Below are positions 7,400-14,173 of a stretch of 23,539 bases of DNA, one piece after another. The DNA is taken from contig JBBRXP010000087.1 in assembly GCA_038238555.1 (NCBI GenBank), positions 1 to 23,539 of the forward strand. Direction: 5' to 3'. The notes beneath the pieces are model-generated. The model had not been told where the DNA came from. It was given only the letters and a program-made list of their open reading frames with translations, and searched no databases. The DNA is from JANNXQ01 sp038238555. Lineage in GTDB: Bacteria; Verrucomicrobiota; Verrucomicrobiia; Chthoniobacterales; Chthoniobacteraceae. Every line of letters begins with the position of its first letter. Position 1 is the first letter of the stretch. The position numbers were made by a program, and so were the translations under genes.

Positions 7400-9577
7400 A
7401 TGAACGATACCAGTGAGGTAAAACTCCACTTTCTTGATTATTGGCGCGTCATCAAAATGCGCATGGGCCTCATCATGCTCGCATTCTTTCTGGTCATGGT
7501 CACCGCGGGCGTCACCACTTACTTCCTGCCGCGGGAGTATCTCTCGAAGGTGAAGATGGAGGTGAAGCCGGATAACTCGGGACCCGTGCAAGTCTTCGGC
7601 GCTCAGCAGCAGCGCACTTACGATCCGCAATTTGTCGCCACCCAATTTCAGATTCTGCAGACCACAGAAATTCTCTACCCCGTCATCGAGAAGCTCAATC
7701 TGGTGAAGGAGCTCTCGCCGGCGGGAATGAGCCTGCCGCCGCAGACCATCTACGGACGGCTCAAGAGAGACATGATGCAGCTCCAGGAGGTGCGCAACAC
7801 GGGCCTCATCGAGATCGGCATCTACCACACCAATTCGCAGCTCGCCGCCAACATCGCCAACACCATTGCCCGCGTTTATCAGGACAAGCGGCAGGAGGAT
7901 TTGCAGAAGAGCATCAGCCGCGGTCTCGCGCAGTGGGAGGAGGAAGTCACCAAGCAGCGGCAGGTGGTCGCGGCCGCTGCCGGAGCCGCCGCGCGCATGC
8001 GCACGGAAAAAGGCATCAACGATACCGACCCGGAAAACTTGAGTTCGCAGCTCACCAAGGGCGACCGGAGCCTCGTGACCAATGAACTCAATGTGGGCGA
8101 AGCGCGGAAGAACCTGGCCACCTTGCGCGTGATCCTCGCGGAGATCGACCGGCTCAAACCCGAGGAGCTCATGGGAGCGCTGCGGATCCTCAACATTGAA
8201 GATCAGACGGTGAACATCAACCTGCAGCGGTTTCAGGAAAAGCTCGCGGAAGAGTCGCGCATGGTTGGCTTGGGCCTGGGTGACAATCATCAACGCATGA
8301 AGTCGATTCGCGGAGAAAAAGAAGTCTATACAAGACTGCTCAGCGACCAACTCGAGAGCATCCGCCGGTCGCAAGCCGTAAAGCTGCGCAACGCGGAAGA
8401 AACCCTGGCGTCGCTCGGGCAGGATTTGAAAATTTCCGAAGACGCGCAGCTCAAGGAAAAGGCCGACATGGGCGAATACGTGGACGCAAAGAATGCCTAC
8501 GTCCAGGCGCGGAAGATTCAGGAAAGCGTCGAACTTTCCCTCAAGACCAAGCGCATGGAGCAGCAAGTCACCCCGGAAGTCGCCAAGATCTGGGACAAGG
8601 CCGAGCCTTCGTACAATGCCGCAAAACCTAACGTGCCTGCATACATGGCCCTCGCGGCGCTCGTGGGTATCGTGGTCGGAGTGGGCCTCGCCTTCTTCAT
8701 CGAGTACCTCGACACCAGCGTGAAGACTCTCGACGACGTGGAGCGCTACTTGCAGATCCCCGTGCTCGCGGTCATTCCCAAGGACATCTCGATCCTCATG
8801 AAGACGCAGGGCGATACCGCGGACGCCGAGGCCTATCGCATCCTGCGCGCCAATATCGAGTTCAACAAACCACATCGCGACGCCAATACCTTCACCCTCA
8901 TCAGCGGCGGTCCCGCCGAAGGCAAATCGACCACTCTCAACAACCTCGCCTTCACTTGCGCCAAGGGCGGATACAATGTGCTCGTGGTGGACGCGGACTT
9001 GCGGCGCCCTTCGCAGCACACCTTCTTCGATGTGGATAACTCGATCGGGCTTACCGACTATCTCTCGGGCAAGGCCGACATTGAGGAGATCACCAAGACT
9101 ACCAAGATCGACAACCTGTCTTTCATCCCAAGCGGCCAGATCATTGGCGGCGACGTGGGCGTTCTCAACTCGCAGCGCATGACCGATCTCATGCTCAAGG
9201 TGAAGCAGCAGTACGACCTCGTGTTCTTCGACTCCCCGCCAATCCTCGGTGTGAGCGACGGCGCGGTGCTCACCAGCCAGGTGGATATGACCATAATGGT
9301 CGTCCAGCACCGGCGCTTCCCGCGAGCGATGCTCCAGCGCGTGAAACAGGCCGTGTCGCACGTGAGCGGTCATCTCATCGGCGTCGTGCTCAACAATGTG
9401 GATTCACGTCACGACGACAGCTACGGCTACTACAACAACTACGCGGACTACTACGCTCCCCAGCAGCGCGAAACCGGCCGCCGCAAGAGCGGTGCGAAAG
9501 AGCTGCCGGCGCCGGCGCCCGCCGCGCCCATTGCCACCGCGCGGCCGCGGCGCATCGCCACTCGCGAAGATTATTGA
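7400..9577 (+). CDS. Wzc-type polysaccharide co-polymerase and bacterial tyrosine autokinase
   Basis: This 725-residue inner-membrane protein controls exopolysaccharide chain length and export. The Wzz domain starts at the N terminus with a membrane segment at about 20-38 (MGLIMLAFFLVMVTAGVTTY). A long coiled periplasmic region follows, then a second membrane helix at about 413-436 (YMALAALVGIVVGVGLAFF). The cytoplasmic BY-kinase domain has Walker A GGPAEGKST (about 502-510), Walker A' VLVVDADLRRP, and Walker B VFFDSPPI (about 607-614). The tail has a Tyr cluster (SYGYYNNYADYY, about 674-685), the usual autophosphorylation site. Domains are fused in one chain, as in proteobacterial Wzc. It is followed 10 bases later by the OPX gene. 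Confidence 0.95.
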   Translation: MNDTSEVKLHFLDYWRVIKMRMGLIMLAFFLVMVTAGVTTYFLPREYLSKVKMEVKPDNSGPVQVFGAQQQRTYDPQFVATQFQILQTTEILYPVIEKLNLVKELSPAGMSLPPQTIYGRLKRDMMQLQEVRNTGLIEIGIYHTNSQLAANIANTIARVYQDKRQEDLQKSISRGLAQWEEEVTKQRQVVAAAAGAAARMRTEKGINDTDPENLSSQLTKGDRSLVTNELNVGEARKNLATLRVILAEIDRLKPEELMGALRILNIEDQTVNINLQRFQEKLAEESRMVGLGLGDNHQRMKSIRGEKEVYTRLLSDQLESIRRSQAVKLRNAEETLASLGQDLKISEDAQLKEKADMGEYVDAKNAYVQARKIQESVELSLKTKRMEQQVTPEVAKIWDKAEPSYNAAKPNVPAYMALAALVGIVVGVGLAFFIEYLDTSVKTLDDVERYLQIPVLAVIPKDISILMKTQGDTADAEAYRILRANIEFNKPHRDANTFTLISGGPAEGKSTTLNNLAFTCAKGGYNVLVVDADLRRPSQHTFFDVDNSIGLTDYLSGKADIEEITKTTKIDNLSFIPSGQIIGGDVGVLNSQRMTDLMLKVKQQYDLVFFDSPPILGVSDGAVLTSQVDMTIMVVQHRRFPRAMLQRVKQAVSHVSGHLIGVVLNNVDSRHDDSYGYYNNYADYYAPQQRETGRRKSGAKELPAPAPAAPIATARPRRIATREDY

Positions 9578-9587
9578 TCCCCCGTTT

Positions 9588-10205
9588 ATGCGCCTTCTCC
9601 TCCTGACGTGTTTCGTGGCCTCCACGCTCCTCGCAGCCGAGCCGCCGAGAGCCGTGCCTGTGGCGCGCGCCGAAGCGGTCGTCCGCGCCGCGCCATCTGC
9701 GCCAGAGGGAGATTCATCGGTCGCCACGCTGCGAGGGGGCGACATCATGGAGATGAAACTCAGCGGCATGCCGGTCGAGTTTTCCCAGGAATTTTCACAG
9801 CTCTACAATGTCGGCTCGGAGGGCAACGTGAATATCCCGTACATCGGCGAAGTGCGCGCGGCTGGCTACACCCCGTCGCAGCTCGAGAAGGTGATCCAGC
9901 AGCGGCTCGTCGCGGACAAAATTTTTACCCGCCCGACAGTCGTCATCACCGTGCAATCGGCAGCGAGATCCGTGACTGTTGGAGGCGGGGTGAAGGTGCC
10001 GCAACGTCTTCCGTGGTCGCCAGACCTCACCTTCAAGACCGCCGTGGATCTCTGTGGAGGATTGGATGATTTCTCGAGCGGAAAAAACATCCGTCTCATC
10101 CGCGCCGGGAAAGTGATGGGCACTTACAACTACAAGAAGATGACCGATCCATCCCAGGATCCGAAGCTTCTCCCCGGCGATCAAGTGGACGTGCCCAAGG
10201 GGTAA
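9588..10205 (+). CDS. Short polysaccharide export (OPX/Wza-like) protein
   Basis: From ATG at 9588 the product has 205 residues. It has a signal peptide (MRLLLLTCFVASTLLAA) without a convincing lipobox. The poly-export domain runs about 46-125 (LRGGDIMEMKL, then YNVGSEGNVNIPYIGEVRAAG) and one SLBB-like domain about 126-203 ending LLPGDQVDVPKG. E. coli Wza is nearly twice as long and has further SLBB domains and a C-terminal helix that forms the outer-membrane pore; none of that is present here. The protein is therefore probably periplasmic and needs a partner in the outer membrane, most likely the beta-barrel encoded at 5646-7298. The frame is open upstream to 9396, but that part overlaps the kinase gene in another frame. 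The 10-base gap indicates one operon. Confidence 0.9.
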   Translation: MRLLLLTCFVASTLLAAEPPRAVPVARAEAVVRAAPSAPEGDSSVATLRGGDIMEMKLSGMPVEFSQEFSQLYNVGSEGNVNIPYIGEVRAAGYTPSQLEKVIQQRLVADKIFTRPTVVITVQSAARSVTVGGGVKVPQRLPWSPDLTFKTAVDLCGGLDDFSSGKNIRLIRAGKVMGTYNYKKMTDPSQDPKLLPGDQVDVPKG

Positions 10206-10211
10206 CGGGAA

Positions 10212-10250
10212 GTTGAGAGTTGAGGGTTGAGAGCCGCCTCAACACTCAAC
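10212..10250. terminator. TTGAGNG heptad repeat hairpin between convergent genes (possible bidirectional terminator)
   Basis: Three 7-base units (TTGAGAG, TTGAGGG, TTGAGAG) are followed by inverted units. Arms 10212-10225 and 10237-10250 pair at 13 of 14 positions around an 11-base loop. It lies between the stop of the OPX gene and pgsA, which converge. There is no T-run, so termination is a guess from the hairpin and its position. The right arm overlaps the pgsA 3' end and supplies its TGA. Confidence 0.5.
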
Positions 10251-10817
10251 TATTCGGCGGTTCTTCCAGAGATAGCCTGCGCCGGAGTAGAGCGTGAGCA
10301 CCAGCGTGAGAGCGATGAGTGCCGCGCCTCCGTAGCGCCAGGCGCGCGGCCACCACCAGAGGCCGGCGAACACGCCCGCGCGCTCACCTTCCCGCAGCGA
10401 AAGCAGCAGCAGAAAGTAGATGACGGTGATCATCTGCCAGACCGTTTTGTGCTTCCCGAGCTTGTCGGCCGGCAACACGGTGCCTTTGCTCGCCGCCAGC
10501 AATCGCAGGCCCGTGATGAGAAACTCGCGGGAGATAATCACGATGACCGCCCACGCTGGAATCGCGCCTTCTGGAATGAGGCAGATGAATCCCGCGGCCA
10601 TGAGCACCTTGTCCGCCAGCGGATCCATGAGCTTGCCGAATTCACTGACCAGCCGGCGCGACCGTGCGATCTGCCCGTCGAGATAATCCGTGCACGACGC
10701 GGCCACGAAGAACGCGAGACCCGCCGAATAATTCCACCTCCAAGCCAGCGTCATCGAGACAACGAATCCCGCGGTGAGATACAGGCGGGCGATGGTCAGG
10801 CGATTGGGCAGATTCAT
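10239..10817 (-). CDS. pgsA: CDP-diacylglycerol--glycerol-3-phosphate 3-phosphatidyltransferase
   Basis: This 192-residue membrane enzyme makes phosphatidylglycerol phosphate from CDP-diacylglycerol and glycerol 3-phosphate, the first committed step to phosphatidylglycerol. The CDP-alcohol phosphotransferase signature is complete: D44-x2-D47-G48-x2-A51-R52-x8-G61-x3-D65-x3-D69. The N terminus MNLPNRLTIARLYL is typical of PgsA, and hydrophobic segments fill the rest. ATG at 10817 is clear. The length matches the family (about 180-200). The last codons (GTT GAG TGT TGA) lie within the TTGAGNG repeat, so the C terminus VEC and the stop come from repeat DNA. It converges with the export operon and diverges from the gene at 10935. 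The approximately 117-base spacer shows no clear promoter boxes. Confidence 0.93.
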   Translation of the reverse strand: MNLPNRLTIARLYLTAGFVVSMTLAWRWNYSAGLAFFVAASCTDYLDGQIARSRRLVSEFGKLMDPLADKVLMAAGFICLIPEGAIPAWAVIVIISREFLITGLRLLAASKGTVLPADKLGKHKTVWQMITVIYFLLLLSLREGERAGVFAGLWWWPRAWRYGGAALIALTLVLTLYSGAGYLWKNRRIVEC

Positions 10818-10934
10818 TCGGTGCGGGAATGATTGCCATGCCCGCGAATCGAGGATGCGCGCGGCAGGGCGCCGTCGCCAAATCCAAAAATCTATCGTCT
10901 CCTCGCGCCTGCCAGTGTTAAGACACTCCTCAAT

Positions 10935-12074
10935 ATGAATCTCACTCGCACAGCTTTCGGCGCATGGAATGGTGGCCGCTTTATGCAGTTCGGCGAAGCC
11001 CTGAGCGAAGAGCGCTTTGCCGTGCTCGTGCGCCACGCTTACGAGGCGGGCATCCGCACTTTCATGACCGCCGACGTGTATGGCAGCGGCGCGGCGGATG
11101 AAGCCATCGGCAGCGCGCTCGCCGGTCTGCCGCGCGAGAGCTACTGCCTGGTCGGGATGATCGGCCACGATTTCTACGGCGGCATTCGCGACGGCCAAAA
11201 AGGTTTCCCGCGCTTCACCAATGCGCGCTTGCGGCAGCCCTCGCAATTCCTCAGCTACGTGCGCATGGCCGTGGAGGTAAGCCTCGCGCGCTGCCGCACC
11301 GATCACTTCGACTGCCTGCTGCTGCACAATCCCGACTCGCTCGGCTACACGCACGACGCGGTGTGGAAGGCCATGCAGCGCGTGCAGGAGGAAAAGCTCA
11401 CGGAACTCCTGGGCATCGCGCCGGGGCCGGCCAATGGCTTCACCCTCGACCTCCTCCTCGCCATCGAACGCTTCGGCGCGCTGCTCGACTGGGCCATGAT
11501 CATCCTGAGCCCGCTCGAGCCGTGGCCCGGCGGCATGGTGCTGCCCGCGGCCCTCGAGAAGAAGGTGGATGTGATCACGCGCGTGGTCGATCACGGCGGC
11601 ATCTTTCACGACGACGTAAAGCCGGGGCACGTCTTCGGCCCGCGCGACCATCGCGCCTTTCGCCCCGCTGGTTGGGTGGAAAGTGGAAACGCCCGGCTCG
11701 ACCGGATGCGTCCCATCGCCGAACGCCACGGCCTCACGCCGCTCCAGCTCGCGTGCTTGTGGAATCTCGCCCACGCGCCGGTGAAGAGCGTGGTGCCGAC
11801 GCTCGTGGAAGAAGTCGGGGCGCAAAAACCGATCCTCGAAAAAGTGGACGAGCTCGCCGCCTTGCCCGCGGTGGCGCTCAGCGAGGAGGAAGTCGAAGAG
11901 ATCTCCTCCATCGGCGACAACAAAGGCTGCATGGAACTCAAAGGCGGCAACCCGGGCCACACCGGCGACCCGCAGCCCGACCGGTGGGGCCTCACTACCG
12001 ATCTGCTCGGCGTCGCCGAGCGTTGGAAGATCGCGCCGCCCGAGGATCTCGCCTGCACACACGCCAAACCGTAA
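10935..12074 (+). CDS. Aldo/keto-reductase-fold protein lacking two catalytic residues
   Basis: The 379-residue protein has the aldo/keto reductase barrel layout (NLTRTAFGAWNGG, FMTADVYG, CLLLHNPDSLG, and a late PVKSVVPTLVE strand). Of the usual Asp-Tyr-Lys-His tetrad, Tyr49 (in TADVYG) and His131 (in LLLHNPD) are present. The Asp position reads Met44 (FMTADVYG instead of FDTADVYG). The Lys position reads Met75 (LVGMIG instead of IATKVG). The protein is intact with a long acidic C-terminal region, so it looks maintained rather than decaying. It may bind NADPH or a sugar without normal reductase chemistry, or use another mechanism. ATG at 10935 directly precedes the first strand. No operon partner is evident downstream. 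Confidence 0.8.
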   Translation: MNLTRTAFGAWNGGRFMQFGEALSEERFAVLVRHAYEAGIRTFMTADVYGSGAADEAIGSALAGLPRESYCLVGMIGHDFYGGIRDGQKGFPRFTNARLRQPSQFLSYVRMAVEVSLARCRTDHFDCLLLHNPDSLGYTHDAVWKAMQRVQEEKLTELLGIAPGPANGFTLDLLLAIERFGALLDWAMIILSPLEPWPGGMVLPAALEKKVDVITRVVDHGGIFHDDVKPGHVFGPRDHRAFRPAGWVESGNARLDRMRPIAERHGLTPLQLACLWNLAHAPVKSVVPTLVEEVGAQKPILEKVDELAALPAVALSEEEVEEISSIGDNKGCMELKGGNPGHTGDPQPDRWGLTTDLLGVAERWKIAPPEDLACTHAKP

Positions 12075-12081
12075 TTGGAGG

Positions 12082-12189
12082 TCCACGGAATACACGGAAG
12101 GCACGGAAGAAAAAGGCTCTTACCAATAAGGTGAAACGTCGCTTCTTCTCAAGCGGTTCCTCTTCCGCGTGGTCCGTGTATTCCGTGGG
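12082..12189. repeat. Inverted repeat of CACGGAANN nonamer units
   Basis: The left arm 12082-12110 (units CACGGAATA, CACGGAAGG, CACGGAAGA) and right arm 12161-12189 are reverse complements at about 24 of 29 positions, with 16 identical bases in a row (CCACGGAATACACGGA). The loop is 50 bases. It follows the TAA at 12072-12074 and could terminate transcription, but it has no T-run. Confidence 0.75.
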
Positions 12190-12346
12190 CTCTCATTCCC
12201 CACTTCCAAGGTTACCGGGCCGCGCACACCATTCACTGCGACGAGACCTTTGTGCGACGGCCCGGGTTTACCCCTAAACGCGAGCTTCGACAGACCGCTC
12301 CCTGCGTCGTTCAAAAATCAAACTCGCGTCGCGAAAAAATGGGATC

Positions 12347-12367
12347 GCCGCACGAGGACGGCGGCGC
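12347..12367. repeat. GC-rich 21-mer, copy identical to 18752-18772
   Basis: The 21 bases GCCGCACGAGGACGGCGGCG-C are identical to 18752-18772 and are an inverted match (20 of 21) to 18706-18726. This indicates a dispersed palindrome-half family. Here only one half is present. Confidence 0.75.
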
Positions 12368-12394
12368 CCCGGGCTTCGGATTCGAGCTCCTTCC

Positions 12395-12421
12395 TTTCCG
12401 TGTATTCAGTGTTTTCCGTGG
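12395..12421. repeat. 9-base-period repeat overlapping the ROK kinase 3' end
   Basis: Units TTCCGTGTA, TTCAGTGTT and TTCCGTGG run across the end of the ROK kinase gene. On the minus strand they encode its last residues (IHGKH) and its TGA at 12406-12408. Confidence 0.7.
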
Positions 12422-13386
12422 ATCCCAATTGCCGCCGCTTCGAGCGCGAGTTCCGCGGCGCCGATGATGCCGGCGTCGTTGCCGAGCGTCGCGGGGAGCA
12501 CGTGCAATTTCTCGTGAAAGAGCGCGAGGGTGCGCTCGCGAATCGTTCGGCGGATGGGGCCAAAGAGGAGCTCGCCCGCCGCGGCCACGCCGCCGCCAAT
12601 GACAATGAAACTGGGATTGAGCAGCCACACTACATTTGCCAGCGCGCACCCGATCTGCGTGCCGGCGCGCTCCCACACGGCGGCGGCGATGGGATCGCCG
12701 GCCTGTGCCGCCAGGTCGAGATCGAGCGGAGTGCACTGCTCCGGCGGCACGCTGCGCCCGGCCTCGGCATAGAGCTGCGAGGCGTGGGCTGCGATCTGCG
12801 CGTTGCCCACGTATTGCTCGAGGCCGCCGAGTTCGCCGTAGGGCCCGCGCAGGCCGCGGTAGTCGATGCTCGTGTGCCCGATCTCGCCCGCCGCGAGTTG
12901 CGCCCCGCGGTAGAGCCGGCCATCCAGCACGAGCCCGCCGCCCACGCCCGTGCCGAGCGTCACGCACACCACGTGACGATGCCCGCGCGCCGCGCCGTGC
13001 AGGGACTCGCCGTAAGCCATCGCGTTTGCATCGTTTTCGATGATCGCCGGCAGCCCCGTACGCTCCGCGATGAGCCCACGCAACGGCACCTCCAGCCACC
13101 CCGGCACATTGGTGAGCGAGTGCACGATCCCGCTCACGCTATCCACAAACCCCGGCAACCCCACGCCCACCGCCGCCACCTCGGGGTGCACCGCGCGCAG
13201 CGCCGCGATGACCGCGAGCATCGCACGGCACAGCGACTCCGCCGACCCGTGCTCGTGCGTCTCGATGACCTCCCCGCGCAGCACCACCGCGCCTTCCCGC
13301 ACCACGGCGGACTTGATGGTAGTCCCGCCGAAGTCGATGCCGATGGAGGAAGTTGAGAGTTGAGAGTTGAGTGTTGAGTGGCGCAC
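12406..13386 (-). CDS. ROK-family sugar kinase (glucokinase-like)
   Basis: This 326-residue kinase probably phosphorylates glucose or a related sugar with ATP. Motifs are the phosphate loop IGIDFGGTTIKSAVV (15-29), the catalytic END with D119 in IENDANAMAYGE, the GTGVGGGLVLDG turn (145-156), GEIGH (167-171) and the adenosine-site VIGGG. The ROK zinc motif (CxCGxxGCxE) reads GPYGELGGLE (181-190), so all cysteines are gone while the Glu remains. The only conventional start is GTG at 13386, inside a repeat element. Residues 1-14 (MRHSTLNSQLSTSS) are translated from TTGAGNG heptads, and the IGIDFGG core begins at once after them. The C terminus and stop also come from a repeat. It diverges from the rhomboid gene. 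Confidence 0.88.
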   Translation of the reverse strand: MRHSTLNSQLSTSSIGIDFGGTTIKSAVVREGAVVLRGEVIETHEHGSAESLCRAMLAVIAALRAVHPEVAAVGVGLPGFVDSVSGIVHSLTNVPGWLEVPLRGLIAERTGLPAIIENDANAMAYGESLHGAARGHRHVVCVTLGTGVGGGLVLDGRLYRGAQLAAGEIGHTSIDYRGLRGPYGELGGLEQYVGNAQIAAHASQLYAEAGRSVPPEQCTPLDLDLAAQAGDPIAAAVWERAGTQIGCALANVVWLLNPSFIVIGGGVAAAGELLFGPIRRTIRERTLALFHEKLHVLPATLGNDAGIIGAAELALEAAAIGIHGKH

Positions 13387-13446
13387 CGATTCGATTGGAC
13401 GCGCGATTCAAGACCGACCGCCACTCAACTCTCAACACTCAACTCT
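13352..13446. repeat. Complete palindromic TTGAGNG element between ROK kinase and rhomboid genes
   Basis: Left arm heptads end in GTGGCG at 13383 and the right arm starts at 13419 with CGCCAC. The last 29 bases of the left arm pair with 13418/13419-13446 at about 27 of 29 positions. The 35-base core (13384-13418) is related, in reverse orientation, to the core of the copy at 14091-14157 (shared stretch TCGGTCTTGAATC). The element fills the whole space between two divergent genes. Confidence 0.8.
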
Positions 13447-13451
13447 CCCCC

Positions 13452-14093
13452 GTGATCCCACTCTCCGACGACAGCCGTTCGCAGCGTTTCGCCTTCGTCA
13501 CTGTCGGGCTCATTCTGGCAAACGTGGCCGTCTTCTTTCTCTGGCAGGCCGGCGTGGGGCTTGAGCAGTCCATCGAGATGGCGGCCTTCATCCCGCGCGA
13601 ATACACGCTGCACCTTCCTGGCCGCTACCCGGACATGTTTGTGTCGATGTTCATGCACGGCGGCTTCATGCACTTGCTGGGCAATATGTGGTTCCTTTGG
13701 ATCTTTGGCGACAATGTCGAAAACGCCACCGGCCCCGTGCGCTTTCTCCTTTTCTATCTGCTCTGCGGCGTGCTCGCCACGCTCGCTTATGTGTTCACCG
13801 ATCCTTACTCGCAAGTGCCGCTGGTGGGCGCCAGCGGCGCCATCAGCGGCGTGCTCGGCGCCTATCTCGTCATGAGCCCGCGCGCCCGCATCCGCACGCT
13901 CATCCCGCTCGGATTTTTTTCCCAGATCGTCAATCTGCCGGCCTATGTGTTCCTTTTCATCTGGATGGGATTTCAACTCGTCTCCCACGTCTTCATCCGC
14001 GGCCACCACGGCGGCGGCGGCGTGGCCTACATGGCGCACATCGGCGGATTCATCGCTGGGGCGGTGCTCATCCTCGTGTTTCGGAAAAGTTGA
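13452..14093 (+). CDS. Rhomboid-family intramembrane serine protease
   Basis: The 213-residue membrane protein has the rhomboid core: HGGFMHLLGNMWFLWIFGDNVE (69-90, with the HxxxN and WxxGxxxE-like features), the catalytic Ser128 in GASGAISGVLGAY, and the catalytic His196 in AYMAHIGGFIAG. About six membrane helices are visible, with a cytoplasmic N terminus. It cleaves single-pass membrane proteins inside the bilayer; substrates are unknown. I chose GTG at 13452, right after the repeat element. The frame stays open upstream through the repeat to 13371, but that part encodes only repeat sequence. The stop TGA (14091-14093) is the TGA of the first heptad of the next repeat copy. No ribosome binding site is visible. 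Confidence 0.92.
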   Translation: MIPLSDDSRSQRFAFVTVGLILANVAVFFLWQAGVGLEQSIEMAAFIPREYTLHLPGRYPDMFVSMFMHGGFMHLLGNMWFLWIFGDNVENATGPVRFLLFYLLCGVLATLAYVFTDPYSQVPLVGASGAISGVLGAYLVMSPRARIRTLIPLGFFSQIVNLPAYVFLFIWMGFQLVSHVFIRGHHGGGGVAYMAHIGGFIAGAVLILVFRKS

Positions 14094-14157
14094 GGGTTGA
14101 GAGTTGAGTGTTGAGTGGCGCTCGGTCTTGAATCTCGCGCTCAATCGAAACGGCCAC
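14090..14157 (+). repeat. TTGAGNG element downstream of the rhomboid gene
   Basis: Four heptads (TTGAGGG, TTGAGAG, TTGAGTG, TTGAGTG) are followed by GGCG and a core containing TCGGTCTTGAATC and AATCGAA, also found reversed at 13384-13418. The right arm is reduced to CCACTCC. It fills nearly all of the 80 bases before the next start and supplies the rhomboid stop codon. Confidence 0.78.
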
Positions 14158-14173
14158 TCCCCTCCCCCTCCCC

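Larger units (their letters stand above)
12075..12405. other. Gene-free spacer built largely of repeats
   Basis: These 331 bases between the gene at 10935 and the ROK kinase 3' end hold a 9-base-period inverted repeat (12082-12189), a copy of the GC-rich 21-mer (12347-12367) and another 9-base-period array (from 12395). The middle (12190-12346) shows no convincing gene; a short minus-strand frame with a TTG start was considered and left out. Confidence 0.6.

Noticed and set aside
7286..9373. 695-codon minus-strand open frame opposite the tyrosine autokinase
   Set aside because: The plus strand carries clear Walker motifs and membrane helices; the antisense translation shows no recognisable domain.
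12120..12314. 64-codon minus-strand frame with TTG start in the repeat-rich spacer
   Set aside because: Its 3' half is nonamer repeat sequence and no domain is visible; the middle (KLAFRGKPGPSHKGLVAVNG) looks protein-like but is not enough for a gene call.
13349..13446. CRISPR-like array
   Set aside because: The heptad units are contiguous and inverted around a core, with no unique spacers of constant length and no cas genes.
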